A stretch of 29,801 nt of DNA from Aquariibacter sp964433315 (GTDB lineage Bacteria > Pseudomonadota > Gammaproteobacteria > Burkholderiales > Burkholderiaceae_C): the NCBI GenBank assembly GCA_964433315.1, contig CAYSQO010000019.1, positions 1-29,801 on the forward strand, written 5' to 3'. The notes beneath the pieces are model-generated. The model did no database searches, had not been told where the DNA came from, and was given only the letters and a program-made list of their open reading frames with translations. Within the stretch, counting starts at the first letter, position 1. Every line of letters starts with the position of its first letter. This document shows, piece after piece, positions 15,565 through 23,800 of this stretch. Made by a program: the position numbers and the translations under genes.

Positions 15565-17271
15565 ATGGAAAACACCAATGCGGGTGGCAGCGTCGCCGCC
15601 GTGAACCTCGCGACCGAAGCCCCCGCTGCGGCAGCTGCCGCTCCGGCGGGCGCGTCCCAGGGCCTCGTCGTCCTGCGGGGCGGCCAGCCGGTCACCGTGG
15701 CCCCGCGTGAGGCCCTGGTTGCTGGCGACCGCGTCGTCACGGGCAACCAGGCGGTGGAAGTCGTCGTCCCCAACGCGGACGGCAGCCGTCAGGCCCTGGT
15801 CAAGGTGGCACCGAACTCCGAAGTCGTGATCCAGCCGGCCAAGGTCGATCCGGCGGCGGCCAGCGGTGACCTGCTCGTCGTGGCCGGCGATGCCGAGTTC
15901 GTCGAGATCGTCGACGCCCAGCCCATCACCCTGGTCAAGAAGAGCGCGGCCGCCGTGGGGGCCGCGGCGGGTGGCGAGGAAGCCGGCGGTGCCGGTCTCC
16001 TGCCTTGGCTGGCCGGCGGTGCGCTGCTGGCGGCCGGTCTGGCCGCGGCCAACAACGGCGACGACGACAACAACAGCCCGACCGGTCCCACCACGCCGAC
16101 CGGTCCGACGGGTCCCACCACGCCGACCGGCCCGACCGGCCCCACGGGTCCGACCACGCCGACCGGCCCCACGGGTCCGACCACGCCGACCGGCCCCACC
16201 GGCCCGACGGGTCCCACGACGCCGACCGGCCCCACGGGTCCGACGGGCCCGACTGGTCCCACGGAGCCGACGGGTCCCACCGGCCCGACGGGTCCGACCA
16301 CGCCGACCGGCCCCACGGGTCCCACCGGCCCGACCGGCCCCACGGGTCCGACCGAGCCGACCGGCCCCACCGGCCCGGCGGATCCCACCCTGACCGGTGG
16401 CGTGGATCGCGTGGTCGACACCGTCACCGACGTCGTCGACAACCTGCTGGGGGGCCTGCTGGGCACCGGCCTGACCGACGGTCTGCTGGGTGACACCGGG
16501 GGGCTGACCAACGGCCTGGACCAGCTCGTCGACAACACCACCGACCTCGTGGACCAGCTGGCCCTCGGCGACAACCTGGCGGGCGGCGGCCTGCTGGACG
16601 TGGTTGATGCCACTGTCGCCCAGGTCAGCCCCGTGACCAATGTGCTCACGGGCAACGCCGGCCTGTCCAACGCGCTCAACGGGACCGTCGACACCGTCAC
16701 CGATGCGGTGGGTGACCTGCTGCTGACCGACGCCCTCAACGTGGACGGCGGCCTGCTGGGCGGCCTGCTCGGCTCCGCCTCCGGGGCCGATCCGGTGGGC
16801 GGTCTGCTGGATGGCCTGCTCGGCGTGGCCGGCCAGGGCGCGGCAGCCGGCCCGGTGGGCCTCGTGGGCGGTCTGCTCGACACCGTCACCTCGGCGCTGC
16901 CGGGCACCGGTGACCTGCTCGGTGGTGATCTGCTGGGCGGCACCGACGCCGGCGGCCTGGTGGGCAACCTGGTCGACACCGTGACCTCGGCCCTGCCGGG
17001 CACCGGCGACCTGCTGAGCGGCGGCGCCACCTCCGGCCTGGTCGAGACCGTGCTCGACACCGTGGGCTCCCTGCTGCCGGGCGGCACGGGCGGCCTGCTC
17101 GGTGGCACCGGTGGCCTGCTGGGCGGTACCGACGGCCTGCTGGGCGGGGGCCTGCTTGACACCGTGACCAACGCGGTGGCCGATCTGCCTGCGGCCCTGC
17201 CGGCCACGCCTTCGCTGGTCAGCGAGCTGCCCCTGGACCTGGGCAACCTGCCCGGCGCTCTCGGCGCCTGA
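15565..17271 (+). CDS. Collagen-like GPT-repeat protein with FecR/BapA-prefix-like N-terminus; candidate type I secretion substrate or adhesin
   Basis: The 568-residue product has four parts. Residues about 33-125 form a beta-rich domain with the FecR/BapA-prefix pattern (GLVVLRGGQPV, then ALVAGDRVVTGNQAVEVVVP, ending QPITLVKKS). Residues about 142-163 are hydrophobic (GAGLLPWLAGGALLAAGLAA), followed by NNGDDDNN. Residues 172-275 are Gly-Pro-Thr triplets interrupted by Thr-Pro-Thr and Glu-Pro-Thr. Residues 278-568 are Leu/Gly/Asp/Thr-rich with no Arg or Lys after R282, and DTVTSALPGTGDLL occurs twice (439-452, 471-484). There is no cleavable signal peptide. N-terminal beta domains of this type retain large adhesins in the outer membrane in LapA/BapA systems. 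AAAG (133-136) resembles a LapG-type di-alanine site, but no LapG or LapD is in the window. AAGGA precedes the ATG at 15565. Confidence 0.78.
   Translation: MENTNAGGSVAAVNLATEAPAAAAAAPAGASQGLVVLRGGQPVTVAPREALVAGDRVVTGNQAVEVVVPNADGSRQALVKVAPNSEVVIQPAKVDPAAASGDLLVVAGDAEFVEIVDAQPITLVKKSAAAVGAAAGGEEAGGAGLLPWLAGGALLAAGLAAANNGDDDNNSPTGPTTPTGPTGPTTPTGPTGPTGPTTPTGPTGPTTPTGPTGPTGPTTPTGPTGPTGPTGPTEPTGPTGPTGPTTPTGPTGPTGPTGPTGPTEPTGPTGPADPTLTGGVDRVVDTVTDVVDNLLGGLLGTGLTDGLLGDTGGLTNGLDQLVDNTTDLVDQLALGDNLAGGGLLDVVDATVAQVSPVTNVLTGNAGLSNALNGTVDTVTDAVGDLLLTDALNVDGGLLGGLLGSASGADPVGGLLDGLLGVAGQGAAAGPVGLVGGLLDTVTSALPGTGDLLGGDLLGGTDAGGLVGNLVDTVTSALPGTGDLLSGGATSGLVETVLDTVGSLLPGGTGGLLGGTGGLLGGTDGLLGGGLLDTVTNAVADLPAALPATPSLVSELPLDLGNLPGALGA
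16078..16389 (+). repeat. Gly-Pro-Thr triplet repeat array
   Basis: About 34 coding triplets of the form GPT, in which Gly is replaced by Thr (TPT) or Glu (EPT) every two to six triplets, giving blocks such as TPTGPTGPTGPT. The DNA is built of nearly identical 9-base units that differ in third codon positions (CCG/CCC, ACC/ACG, GGT/GGC). It therefore has drifted under selection for the protein while staying prone to slippage. Confidence 0.9.
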
Positions 17272-17309
17272 GTCCGCGGCCGGCCCCGCGCCGGCATCCG
17301 CAGACCCCG

Positions 17310-17333
17310 ACGGCCTCGCGAGAGGCCGTTTTT
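17310..17333 (+). terminator. Intrinsic terminator of the collagen-like gene
   Basis: ACGGCCTC (17310-17317) and GAGGCCGT (17322-17329) form a perfect 8-bp stem with a GCGA loop followed by TTTT, 38 bases after the stop at 17271. This ends the secretion and substrate region. Confidence 0.85.
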
Positions 17334-17420
17334 CATGGCTGCGCGCCGGGGCCCGCGTCCCCGGTGTGAAGGATGTCGTTCCGGCGCCGCGACGGCGCCG
17401 GACGCCCAGGGGGGGACGCC

Positions 17421-17426
17421 TAGAAT
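17421..17426 (+). promoter_or_regulatory. Candidate -10 box of the TPR/L,D-transpeptidase genes, with an upstream dyad
   Basis: TAGAAT sits 26 bases before the TTG start at 17452, a common arrangement in GC-rich betaproteobacteria. Just upstream is a perfect 10-bp dyad, TCCGGCGCCG-CGA-CGGCGCCGGA (17380-17402), which could be an operator overlapping the -35 region. No -35 consensus is evident. Confidence 0.35.
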
Positions 17427-17451
17427 CCCGCGTCCACCGCTGGAGTCTGCC

Positions 17452-18477
17452 TTGCCGTCCCCCTTCTTCCGACTGCGTTCCGCTGCGGCCCCGGCCGCGC
17501 TGCTCGCCCTCCTGCTGGCCGCCGGGCTGCCGGCGCGGGCCGACGAGGCCGATGAGGTGGCCCAGCTGCTGCAGTCGGGCCGTGTGGCCGAGGCCCTCCG
17601 CCTGGTCGACCAGCGCCTGGCCAAGCGCCCGGACGATGTGCAGCTGCGCTTCCTGCGCGGCGTCGCGCTGGCCGAGCAGAACCGCGCGGGGGAGGCGATC
17701 GCCGTCTTCAACAAGCTGGTGCAGGACCATCCCGAGCTGCCCGAGCCCTACAACAACCTCGCCGTGCTCTACGCCAACCAGGGCCAGTTCGACCGCGCCC
17801 GCAGTGCGCTGGAGACCGCGATCCGCACCAACCCCAGCTACGCGACCGCGCACGAGAACCTGGGTGATCTCTACGCCAAGCTGGCCAGCCAGGCCTACAG
17901 CAAGGCCCTGCAGCTCGACGCCGGCAACTCGCGCGCCGCCCCCAAGCTGGCCATGATCCGCGAGCTCATCTCGCTCAAGGGGCCGCAGACCCCGGGCGCC
18001 GCCCCGCGCGAGCCCGAGGCGGCGGCGCTGCCCTCGGTGGCTGTGCAGCCGACGGCTCCGGTGGCCCTGCCCGCGCAGCCCGCCATCGCCCCCAGCCCCG
18101 AGGCCGACCGCGCGACGGCCGCCCCCGCGGCGGGCGGCGAGGCCCAGGCCGAGGTGCGCCGGGCCGTCGAGGCCTGGGCCGAGGCCTGGAGCCGCAAGGA
18201 CCTGAAGGCCTACTTCGCGGCCTACACGCCCAACTACGCCGCTGACGGCATGAAGCGCGCCGCCTGGGAAGAAAGCCGCCGCGACCGCATCGTCGGCAAG
18301 AAGTCCATCCGCGTCGCGCTCGACGACTGGCGCATTGAGGTGCGCGGCCCGCAGGCCACCGTCTCCTTCCGCCAGGACTACCGGGCCGACACCTTCTCGG
18401 CCAATTCGCGCAAGACGCTCAGGCTCGTGCAGCAGGGCGGTCAGTGGCGCATCGAGCGCGAGAGCACCGGATCCTGA
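17452..18477 (+). CDS. Exported TPR protein with C-terminal NTF2/Cds6-like domain
   Basis: The 341-residue product starts at TTG (17452), with GGAG 6 bases upstream. This start gives a clean signal peptide (FFRLRSAAAPAALLALLLAA, cut near ARA-DEA at about residue 30), so the protein acts in the periplasm or envelope. TPR helices follow at about 31-165 (VAQLLQSGRVAEALRLVDQR; EPYNNLAVLYANQGQFDRAR; AHENLGDLYAKLASQAYSKA). A Pro/Ala linker (about 178-230) leads to a cystatin/NTF2-like domain (about 233-341; VEAWAEAWSRKDLKAYFAAY to QWRIERES). The next gene begins 2 bases after its stop and ends in a similar domain, so the two probably act together, the TPR part serving as a scaffold for protein partners. 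Confidence 0.85.
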   Translation: MPSPFFRLRSAAAPAALLALLLAAGLPARADEADEVAQLLQSGRVAEALRLVDQRLAKRPDDVQLRFLRGVALAEQNRAGEAIAVFNKLVQDHPELPEPYNNLAVLYANQGQFDRARSALETAIRTNPSYATAHENLGDLYAKLASQAYSKALQLDAGNSRAAPKLAMIRELISLKGPQTPGAAPREPEAAALPSVAVQPTAPVALPAQPAIAPSPEADRATAAPAAGGEAQAEVRRAVEAWAEAWSRKDLKAYFAAYTPNYAADGMKRAAWEESRRDRIVGKKSIRVALDDWRIEVRGPQATVSFRQDYRADTFSANSRKTLRLVQQGGQWRIERESTGS

Positions 18478-18479
18478 GC

Positions 18480-19853
18480 ATGCCCGGGGCAAGCAGGCTG
18501 GCGGCCTGCCTGATCGCGCTGCTTGCGGGGCTGGCTGCCGAGCCTCCGGCCCAGGCCCGCGAGGCCCGGCGGGGCGAGGCCGCCCAGGCGCCCGCACGTG
18601 ACGGCGGCCGCGGCCCGCGTGCCGCGAAGCCCGCGCGCCAGGGGAGCGCCGCGCGCGCCACCGCCCGCGCAGCCGCCGCGGGGGGCGTGGCGGCGGGGGC
18701 TGCTGCGGCGGCGGCGGGGCCGACCCCCGGCGCGAGCCCGTCCCCGGGCAGCGCCCAGGCCGAGGCCCGGCTGCTGGCCATCCACAAGCTCATCGGCACG
18801 GGCCGCATGGCCGAAGCCCGCCTCCAGGCCGAGCGCCTGGTGCGCGACTACCCGCAGTTCCAGCTCGGCCACCTGTTGCTGGGCGATCTGCTCAGCGCCC
18901 AGGCCGGCCGCTTCGGCGCCAGCGGCGTCCTGCCGGCCCGCCTCAGCGCGGCCCAGGGCGAGGCCCTGCTGCAGCTGCGTGACGAGGCCCGGCAGCGCCT
19001 GCAGGCCCTGGAGGACCGCCCTCCGGCCGGCCGCCTGCCCAGCGTCTTCCTGGCCCTGCCGCCCCAGTTGCGCCACGCGATCGCCGTCGACGCCTCGCGC
19101 CACCGGCTCTACCTCTTCGAGCGTTCCGAGCGCGGCCTGCGCCTGGTCGCCGACCACTATGTGTCGCTCGGCAAGGCCGGCGTCGACAAGCGCGCCGAGG
19201 GCGACCAGCGCACGCCGGTCGGCGTCTACTTCACCACCAGCCGCCTGGACGGGCGCCAGCTCGGCGACCTCTACGGCACCGGCGCGCTCACGCTGAACTA
19301 CCCCAACGAGGTCGACCGGCTGAAGGGACGCACCGGCAGCGGCATCTGGCTGCACGGCACCCCGGCCGCCAACTACGCCCGCGCCCCGCTCAGCACCGAC
19401 GGCTGCATCGTGCTGTCCAACCCCGACATGCAGCGCCTGATGCAGACCGTCGCGGCCCAGGGCACGCCGGTCGTCGTCGCCCACAAGCTGGACTGGGTCG
19501 TGCCCGAGGCTGCCGAGCGCAGCAACCGTGGCTTCAGCGAGGCCCTGCGCGCCTGGTGGCAGGCCCGCGACCTTGGCGATTCCAGCCGCCTGGCGGCCTT
19601 CTACGCGGCCTCCGCCAGCCCCCTGGCCGAGGCGCCGACCCTGCGCCGCGTCTCCAGCCGCAGCGGTGAGCTCCCCCAGCGCTTCCAGTCGCCGAAGGAC
19701 CTCAGCATCTTCACCTGGCGCGACCAGCTCGACCATGCCGTCGTCACCTTCGGCGACGTCGGCCGCGGGGCCCGCACCGGCGTGGTCCGCCGCCAGTACT
19801 GGACGCATGACGGCCAGCGCTGGCGCATCGTCCACGAGGCCGTCATCGGCTGA
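18480..19853 (+). CDS. L,D-transpeptidase (YkuD family) with C-terminal NTF2/Cds6-like domain
   Basis: Periplasmic enzyme that makes 3-3 peptidoglycan cross-links or links proteins to peptidoglycan through a catalytic cysteine. The 457-residue product has a signal peptide (RLAACLIALLAGLAAEPPAQ), then an Ala/Arg/Pro-rich low-complexity stretch (about 27-90) and a helical region (about 92-180). The YkuD domain follows (about 197-340) with HGTP (His292) and STDGCIVLSN (catalytic Cys309). A C-terminal NTF2-like domain (about 353-457, LRAWWQARDLGDSSRLAAFY to GQRWRIVHEAV) resembles the end of the upstream gene. The ATG at 18480 follows the TPR-gene stop by 2 bases. Its last 11 bases overlap the convergent gene on the minus strand. 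Confidence 0.9.
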   Translation: MPGASRLAACLIALLAGLAAEPPAQAREARRGEAAQAPARDGGRGPRAAKPARQGSAARATARAAAAGGVAAGAAAAAAGPTPGASPSPGSAQAEARLLAIHKLIGTGRMAEARLQAERLVRDYPQFQLGHLLLGDLLSAQAGRFGASGVLPARLSAAQGEALLQLRDEARQRLQALEDRPPAGRLPSVFLALPPQLRHAIAVDASRHRLYLFERSERGLRLVADHYVSLGKAGVDKRAEGDQRTPVGVYFTTSRLDGRQLGDLYGTGALTLNYPNEVDRLKGRTGSGIWLHGTPAANYARAPLSTDGCIVLSNPDMQRLMQTVAAQGTPVVVAHKLDWVVPEAAERSNRGFSEALRAWWQARDLGDSSRLAAFYAASASPLAEAPTLRRVSSRSGELPQRFQSPKDLSIFTWRDQLDHAVVTFGDVGRGARTGVVRRQYWTHDGQRWRIVHEAVIG

Positions 19854-20457
19854 GCCGCGGCGCCGGGCCCAGCAGGCCCTCGGCCGCCAGCGCGGCGCGG
19901 ATCGCGGCCACGGCCTCCCTCGGCCCCTCGCGCAGCGGGCCGGTGAACTCCAGCTGCAGGCCCAGGCCGGCCGGTGCCCGGTTGCAGATGTTGCGCGGAT
20001 GCCGGCCCGGGAAGCGGTGGCCCGCGGTCTCGGCCGGGAGGCCGGCAGCCTCCAGCGCGGCGGCCAGGCGCGCCACGCGCGGCCGGTCCAGGCCGCCCAG
20101 CAGCACGCGGGCATCGTCCCGCCCCTCGCAGCCGTGCACCGTCAGTACCCGTTCGACCTGCGCCGTCATCGCCAGGGCCCGGGGCTCGTCGAAGGCGTGG
20201 CTGGGCAGGTGCAGGCGCTCGAAGTTCAGGGTCTCGCGCAGGCCCTCGAAGAGGTAGAGCGAGGCCTCCTCGCCGGCGATCGCCCGCGCCAGGCCCGAGC
20301 AGCCGCGCTCGATGCGTCCGGCGTGCGGGGCCAGCACCAGCAGCCGGGCGCCGGCCACCGGCCGGCAGACGATGCGGTAGTCGATGCCGGCCCGCTCGCG
20401 GGCGGCCAGCTCGGCGTAGGAGCCCGGGGGCGGGCAGGGCGGGGCGCTGGGCGTCAT
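19843..20457 (-). CDS. Poly-gamma-glutamate hydrolase family protein
   Basis: The 204-residue product matches the PghP/DUF867 zinc peptidase pattern known from Bacillus phages. The order is SYAELAARERAGIDYRIVCR, then LVLAPHAGRIERGCSGLARA (H45 and E50 likely zinc ligands), SLYLFEGLRE, LHLPSHAFDEP, LTVHGCEG (H109, third ligand), HPRNICNR, and LGLQLEFTG (E170, likely catalytic). Family members cleave gamma-glutamyl bonds in poly-gamma-glutamate; here the substrate is unknown. I see no clear signal peptide. I chose the ATG at 20457 because the family's conserved part starts about ten residues later. The frame stays open much further upstream, but that part is antisense to the DUF1289 gene and unlike this family. 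It is convergent with, and overlaps, the L,D-transpeptidase gene by 11 bases. Confidence 0.83.
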   Translation of the reverse strand: MTPSAPPCPPPGSYAELAARERAGIDYRIVCRPVAGARLLVLAPHAGRIERGCSGLARAIAGEEASLYLFEGLRETLNFERLHLPSHAFDEPRALAMTAQVERVLTVHGCEGRDDARVLLGGLDRPRVARLAAALEAAGLPAETAGHRFPGRHPRNICNRAPAGLGLQLEFTGPLREGPREAVAAIRAALAAEGLLGPAPRLSR

Positions 20458-20546
20458 CGGGCGTCGGGCAGGGCCGCATTCTGCGCAGCCCGCCGGCCCG
20501 GCCGCCGATCCGGGGCCATGCCCGACGGGACGCAGAATCCCCGGCC

Positions 20547-20789
20547 ATGCGCGATGTCCACCGTCTCCCTGCGCCGCTGCGAGCCCGGGCCGCCGCCCTG
20601 GCGGCGCTGCCGGCCGATCAGGCCCCGCCCAGCCCCTGCCTCCAGGTCTGCCGCATCGACCCGGCGCGCGGCCTGTGCGCCGGCTGCCTGCGCAGCCTGG
20701 ACGAGATCGCCGCCCGGCCGCAGGCCAGCCCGGCCGAGCAGCGCGCGATCTGGGCCCGCCTGCCGGCGCGGGCCGCCGCCACCCCCTGA
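20547..20789 (+). CDS. DUF1289 family small cysteine-rich protein
   Basis: The 80-residue product has the DUF1289 signature SPCLQVCRIDPARGLCAGCL followed by RSLDEIA and EQRAIWARLP. Four cysteines (31, 35, 44, 47) probably bind a metal or Fe-S cluster. The function of the family is unknown. It starts at ATG 20547 and ends 65 bases before the UvrA-like gene. AGAAT at 20533-20537, just upstream, may be part of a -10 box. Confidence 0.82.
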   Translation: MRDVHRLPAPLRARAAALAALPADQAPPSPCLQVCRIDPARGLCAGCLRSLDEIAARPQASPAEQRAIWARLPARAAATP

Positions 20790-20854
20790 CCTTGCGGGCC
20801 CGGGGCCTGCCGCAGCTTCCTAAACTCCCGGGTCCCCTCACGCACAGGCCTCCC

Positions 20855-23800
20855 ATGACCCAGGGTCGGATCCGCATCCGCGGTGCGCGGCAGCACAACC
20901 TCAAGAACCTCGACCTGGACCTGCGCACCGGCGAGCTGACCGTGGTCACCGGGCCCAGCGGCTCGGGCAAGTCCAGCCTGGTCTTCGACACGCTGTATGC
21001 CGAGGGCCAGCGCCGCTACGTCGAGACTTTCAGCGCCTACGCGCGGCAGTTCCTCGACCGCATGGACCGCCCGGCGGTCGACAGCGTCGACGGCGTGCCG
21101 CCGGCCATCGCCATCGACCAGACCAACCCGGTGCGCTCCAGCCGCAGCACGGTCGGCACGATGACCGAGCTGAACGACCACCTGAAGCTGCTGTTCGCGC
21201 GCGCCGCCCGGCTGTTCGACCGCGAGACCGCCCAGCCCGTGCGCGAGGACGATCCGCAGAGCGTCCACGCCGAACTGCTGGCCCGCGCCCGGCCGGGCCA
21301 GCGCCTGATCGTCTGCTTCCCCGTCGAGCTGCCGGCCAGCGTCAGTGCCGAGGAGGTCGAGCAGTGGCTCTCCGCCAGCGGCTACACCCGGGTGCAGGCC
21401 GAGCGCGAGGCGCCGCCCGCCGCCGAGGGCGGCGCCCCGATGAAGCAGCTCGACGTGGTGGCCGACCGCTTCCGCATGCTCGGCGAGGACGGCCAGCCGG
21501 CGGTGGAGCGCGCCCGCGTCATCGAGGCCCTGGAGAACGGCTTCCGCCGCGGCAGCGGCCGCCTGCATGTGCACGCCCTGCCGCTCGACGCCGATGGCGA
21601 CGCGGCCGCCCCCGAACTCTGGCGCTTCAGCCGCGGCCTGCACTGCCCCGACAGCGGCCTGCGCTATGCCGCGCCCGGCCCGGCGCTGTTCTCCTTCAAC
21701 AGCCCGGCCGGCGCCTGCGAGACCTGCCGCGGCTTCGGCCGCGTCATCGGCGTGGACTGGGGCCTGGTCGTGCCCGACGGCCGCAAGACCCTGCGCGGCG
21801 GCGCCGTCAAGCCGCTGCAGACGCCCGCCTGGTCCGAGTGCCAGGACGACCTGATGCGCCTGGCCGGCGAGGCCGGCATCCCGCGCGACACCGCCTGGGC
21901 GCAGATGAGCCCGGCCCAGCAGGCCTGGGTCATCGACGGCGACCCGGCCTACAAGGGCGTCTGGGGCAAGCAGTGGTACGGCCTGAAGCGCTTCTTCGAG
22001 TACCTGGAGAGCAAGGCCTACAAGATGCACATCCGCGTGCTCTTGTCCAAGTACCGCAGCTACACCGGCTGCCCGGCCTGCGGCGGCGCGCGGCTCAAGA
22101 CCGAATCGCTGCTGTGGCGTCTCGGGGCCCCGGGCAGCGAGGCCCTGCTGCCGGCCGGACAGCGCTTCCTGCCGCGGGGCGTGGCCTGGTCGCGGGCCCA
22201 GCTCGAAGCCCTGCCGGGCCTGGGCCTGCACGACCTGATGCTGCTGCCCCTCGATCGGCTGCGCCGCTTCTTCGACACCCTCAGCCTGCCCAGCAGCCTG
22301 CTCGACGAAGCCCTGGCCCTGCTGCTCGACGAGGTGCGCAAGCGCCTGAAGTACCTCTGCGACGTGGGCCTGGGCTACCTCAGCCTGGACCGCCAGAGCC
22401 GCACCCTCAGCGGCGGCGAGGTGCAGCGCATCAACCTGACCACCGCGCTCGGCACCTCCCTGGTCAACACGCTCTTCGTGCTGGACGAGCCCAGCATCGG
22501 CCTGCACCCGCGCGACATGGACCGCATCGTGCGCGCCATGCAGCGCCTGCGCGACGCCGGCAACACCCTGGTCGTGGTCGAGCACGACCCGGCCGTGATG
22601 CTGGCCGCCGACCGGGTGATCGACCTCGGCCCCGGCCCGGGCAGCCAGGGCGGGCGCATCGTCTTCGACGGCCCGCCGGCCGACCTCAAGGCCGCCGAGA
22701 CCCTGACCGGTGCCTACCTCGGCGCGCGCCGCCGCATCGGCCTGGGCCTGAGCCGGCCGGTGACCGACAGCACTCCGCGCCTCATCCTGGAGGGCGTGCG
22801 CCAGCACAACCTGCGCGCCGTCACGGCCGAGTTCCCGCTGCAGCGCCTGGTCGTGGTCACCGGGGTCAGCGGCTCGGGCAAGAGCACCCTGATCCAGGAC
22901 GTGCTCTTCCCCGCCCTGGCGCGCCACTTCGGCCAGGCCAGCGAGACCCCGGGCGCGCACGAGCGCCTGCTCGGCGCCGACTGGCTGTCGGACGCCGTCT
23001 TCGTCGACCAGAGCCCCATCGGCAAGACCGCGCGCTCCAACCCGGCCAGCTACGTCGGCGCCTTCGACGCGGTGCGCGCGCTCTTCGCCGCCGCCCCGCT
23101 GGCCCAGCAGCGCGGCTACGGCGCGGGCATGTTCAGCTTCAACGCCGGCGACGGCCGCTGCCCGGGCTGCGGCGGCTCGGGCTTCGAGCATGTGGAGATG
23201 CAGTTCCTCAGCGACGTCTACCTGCGCTGCGGCGACTGCGAGGGCACGCGCTTCCGCGCCGAGCTGCGCGAGGTCACCATCGAGCGCGGCGGCCGCGCGC
23301 TCAGCATCGCCGACGTGCTGGAGCTCACCGTCGCCGACGCGCTGCGCCTCTTCGCCGAGGACCGCGAGGTCGTGCGCGCGCTCGCGCCCATCGCCGAGGT
23401 GGGGCTGGACTACGTCAAGCTCGGCCAGCCCGTGCCCACCCTCAGCGGCGGCGAGGCCCAGCGCCTGAAGCTCGCCGGCTTCCTGGCCGAGGCCGCCAAG
23501 GCCACGCCGGCCAGCCGCCAGAAGCTGGCCAAGAAGGGCACGCTCTTCCTCTTCGACGAGCCCACCACCGGCCTGCACTTCGACGACATCGCCAAGCTCA
23601 TGCGCGCCTTCCGGCGCCTGCTGGAGGCCGGGCATTCGCTGATCGTCATCGAGCACAACCTCGACGTGATCCGCAGCGCCGACTGGCTGCTCGACCTCGG
23701 CCCCGAAGGCGGCGAGGGCGGCGGCCTGCTGGTGGCCGAGGGGCCGCCGGCCGAGGTGGCGCGCCACGCCACCTCGCACACCGGCGCAGCGCTGCGGGCG

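Noticed and set aside
16078..16389. Possible CRISPR-like or satellite array
   Set aside because: Units are 9 bases, in frame, with third-position variation and no spacers; this is a coding repeat.
12996..17271. RTX toxin or adhesin with calcium-binding nonapeptides
   Set aside because: I looked for GGxGxDxxx repeats in both proteins and found none, although both are Gly/Asp/Leu-rich.
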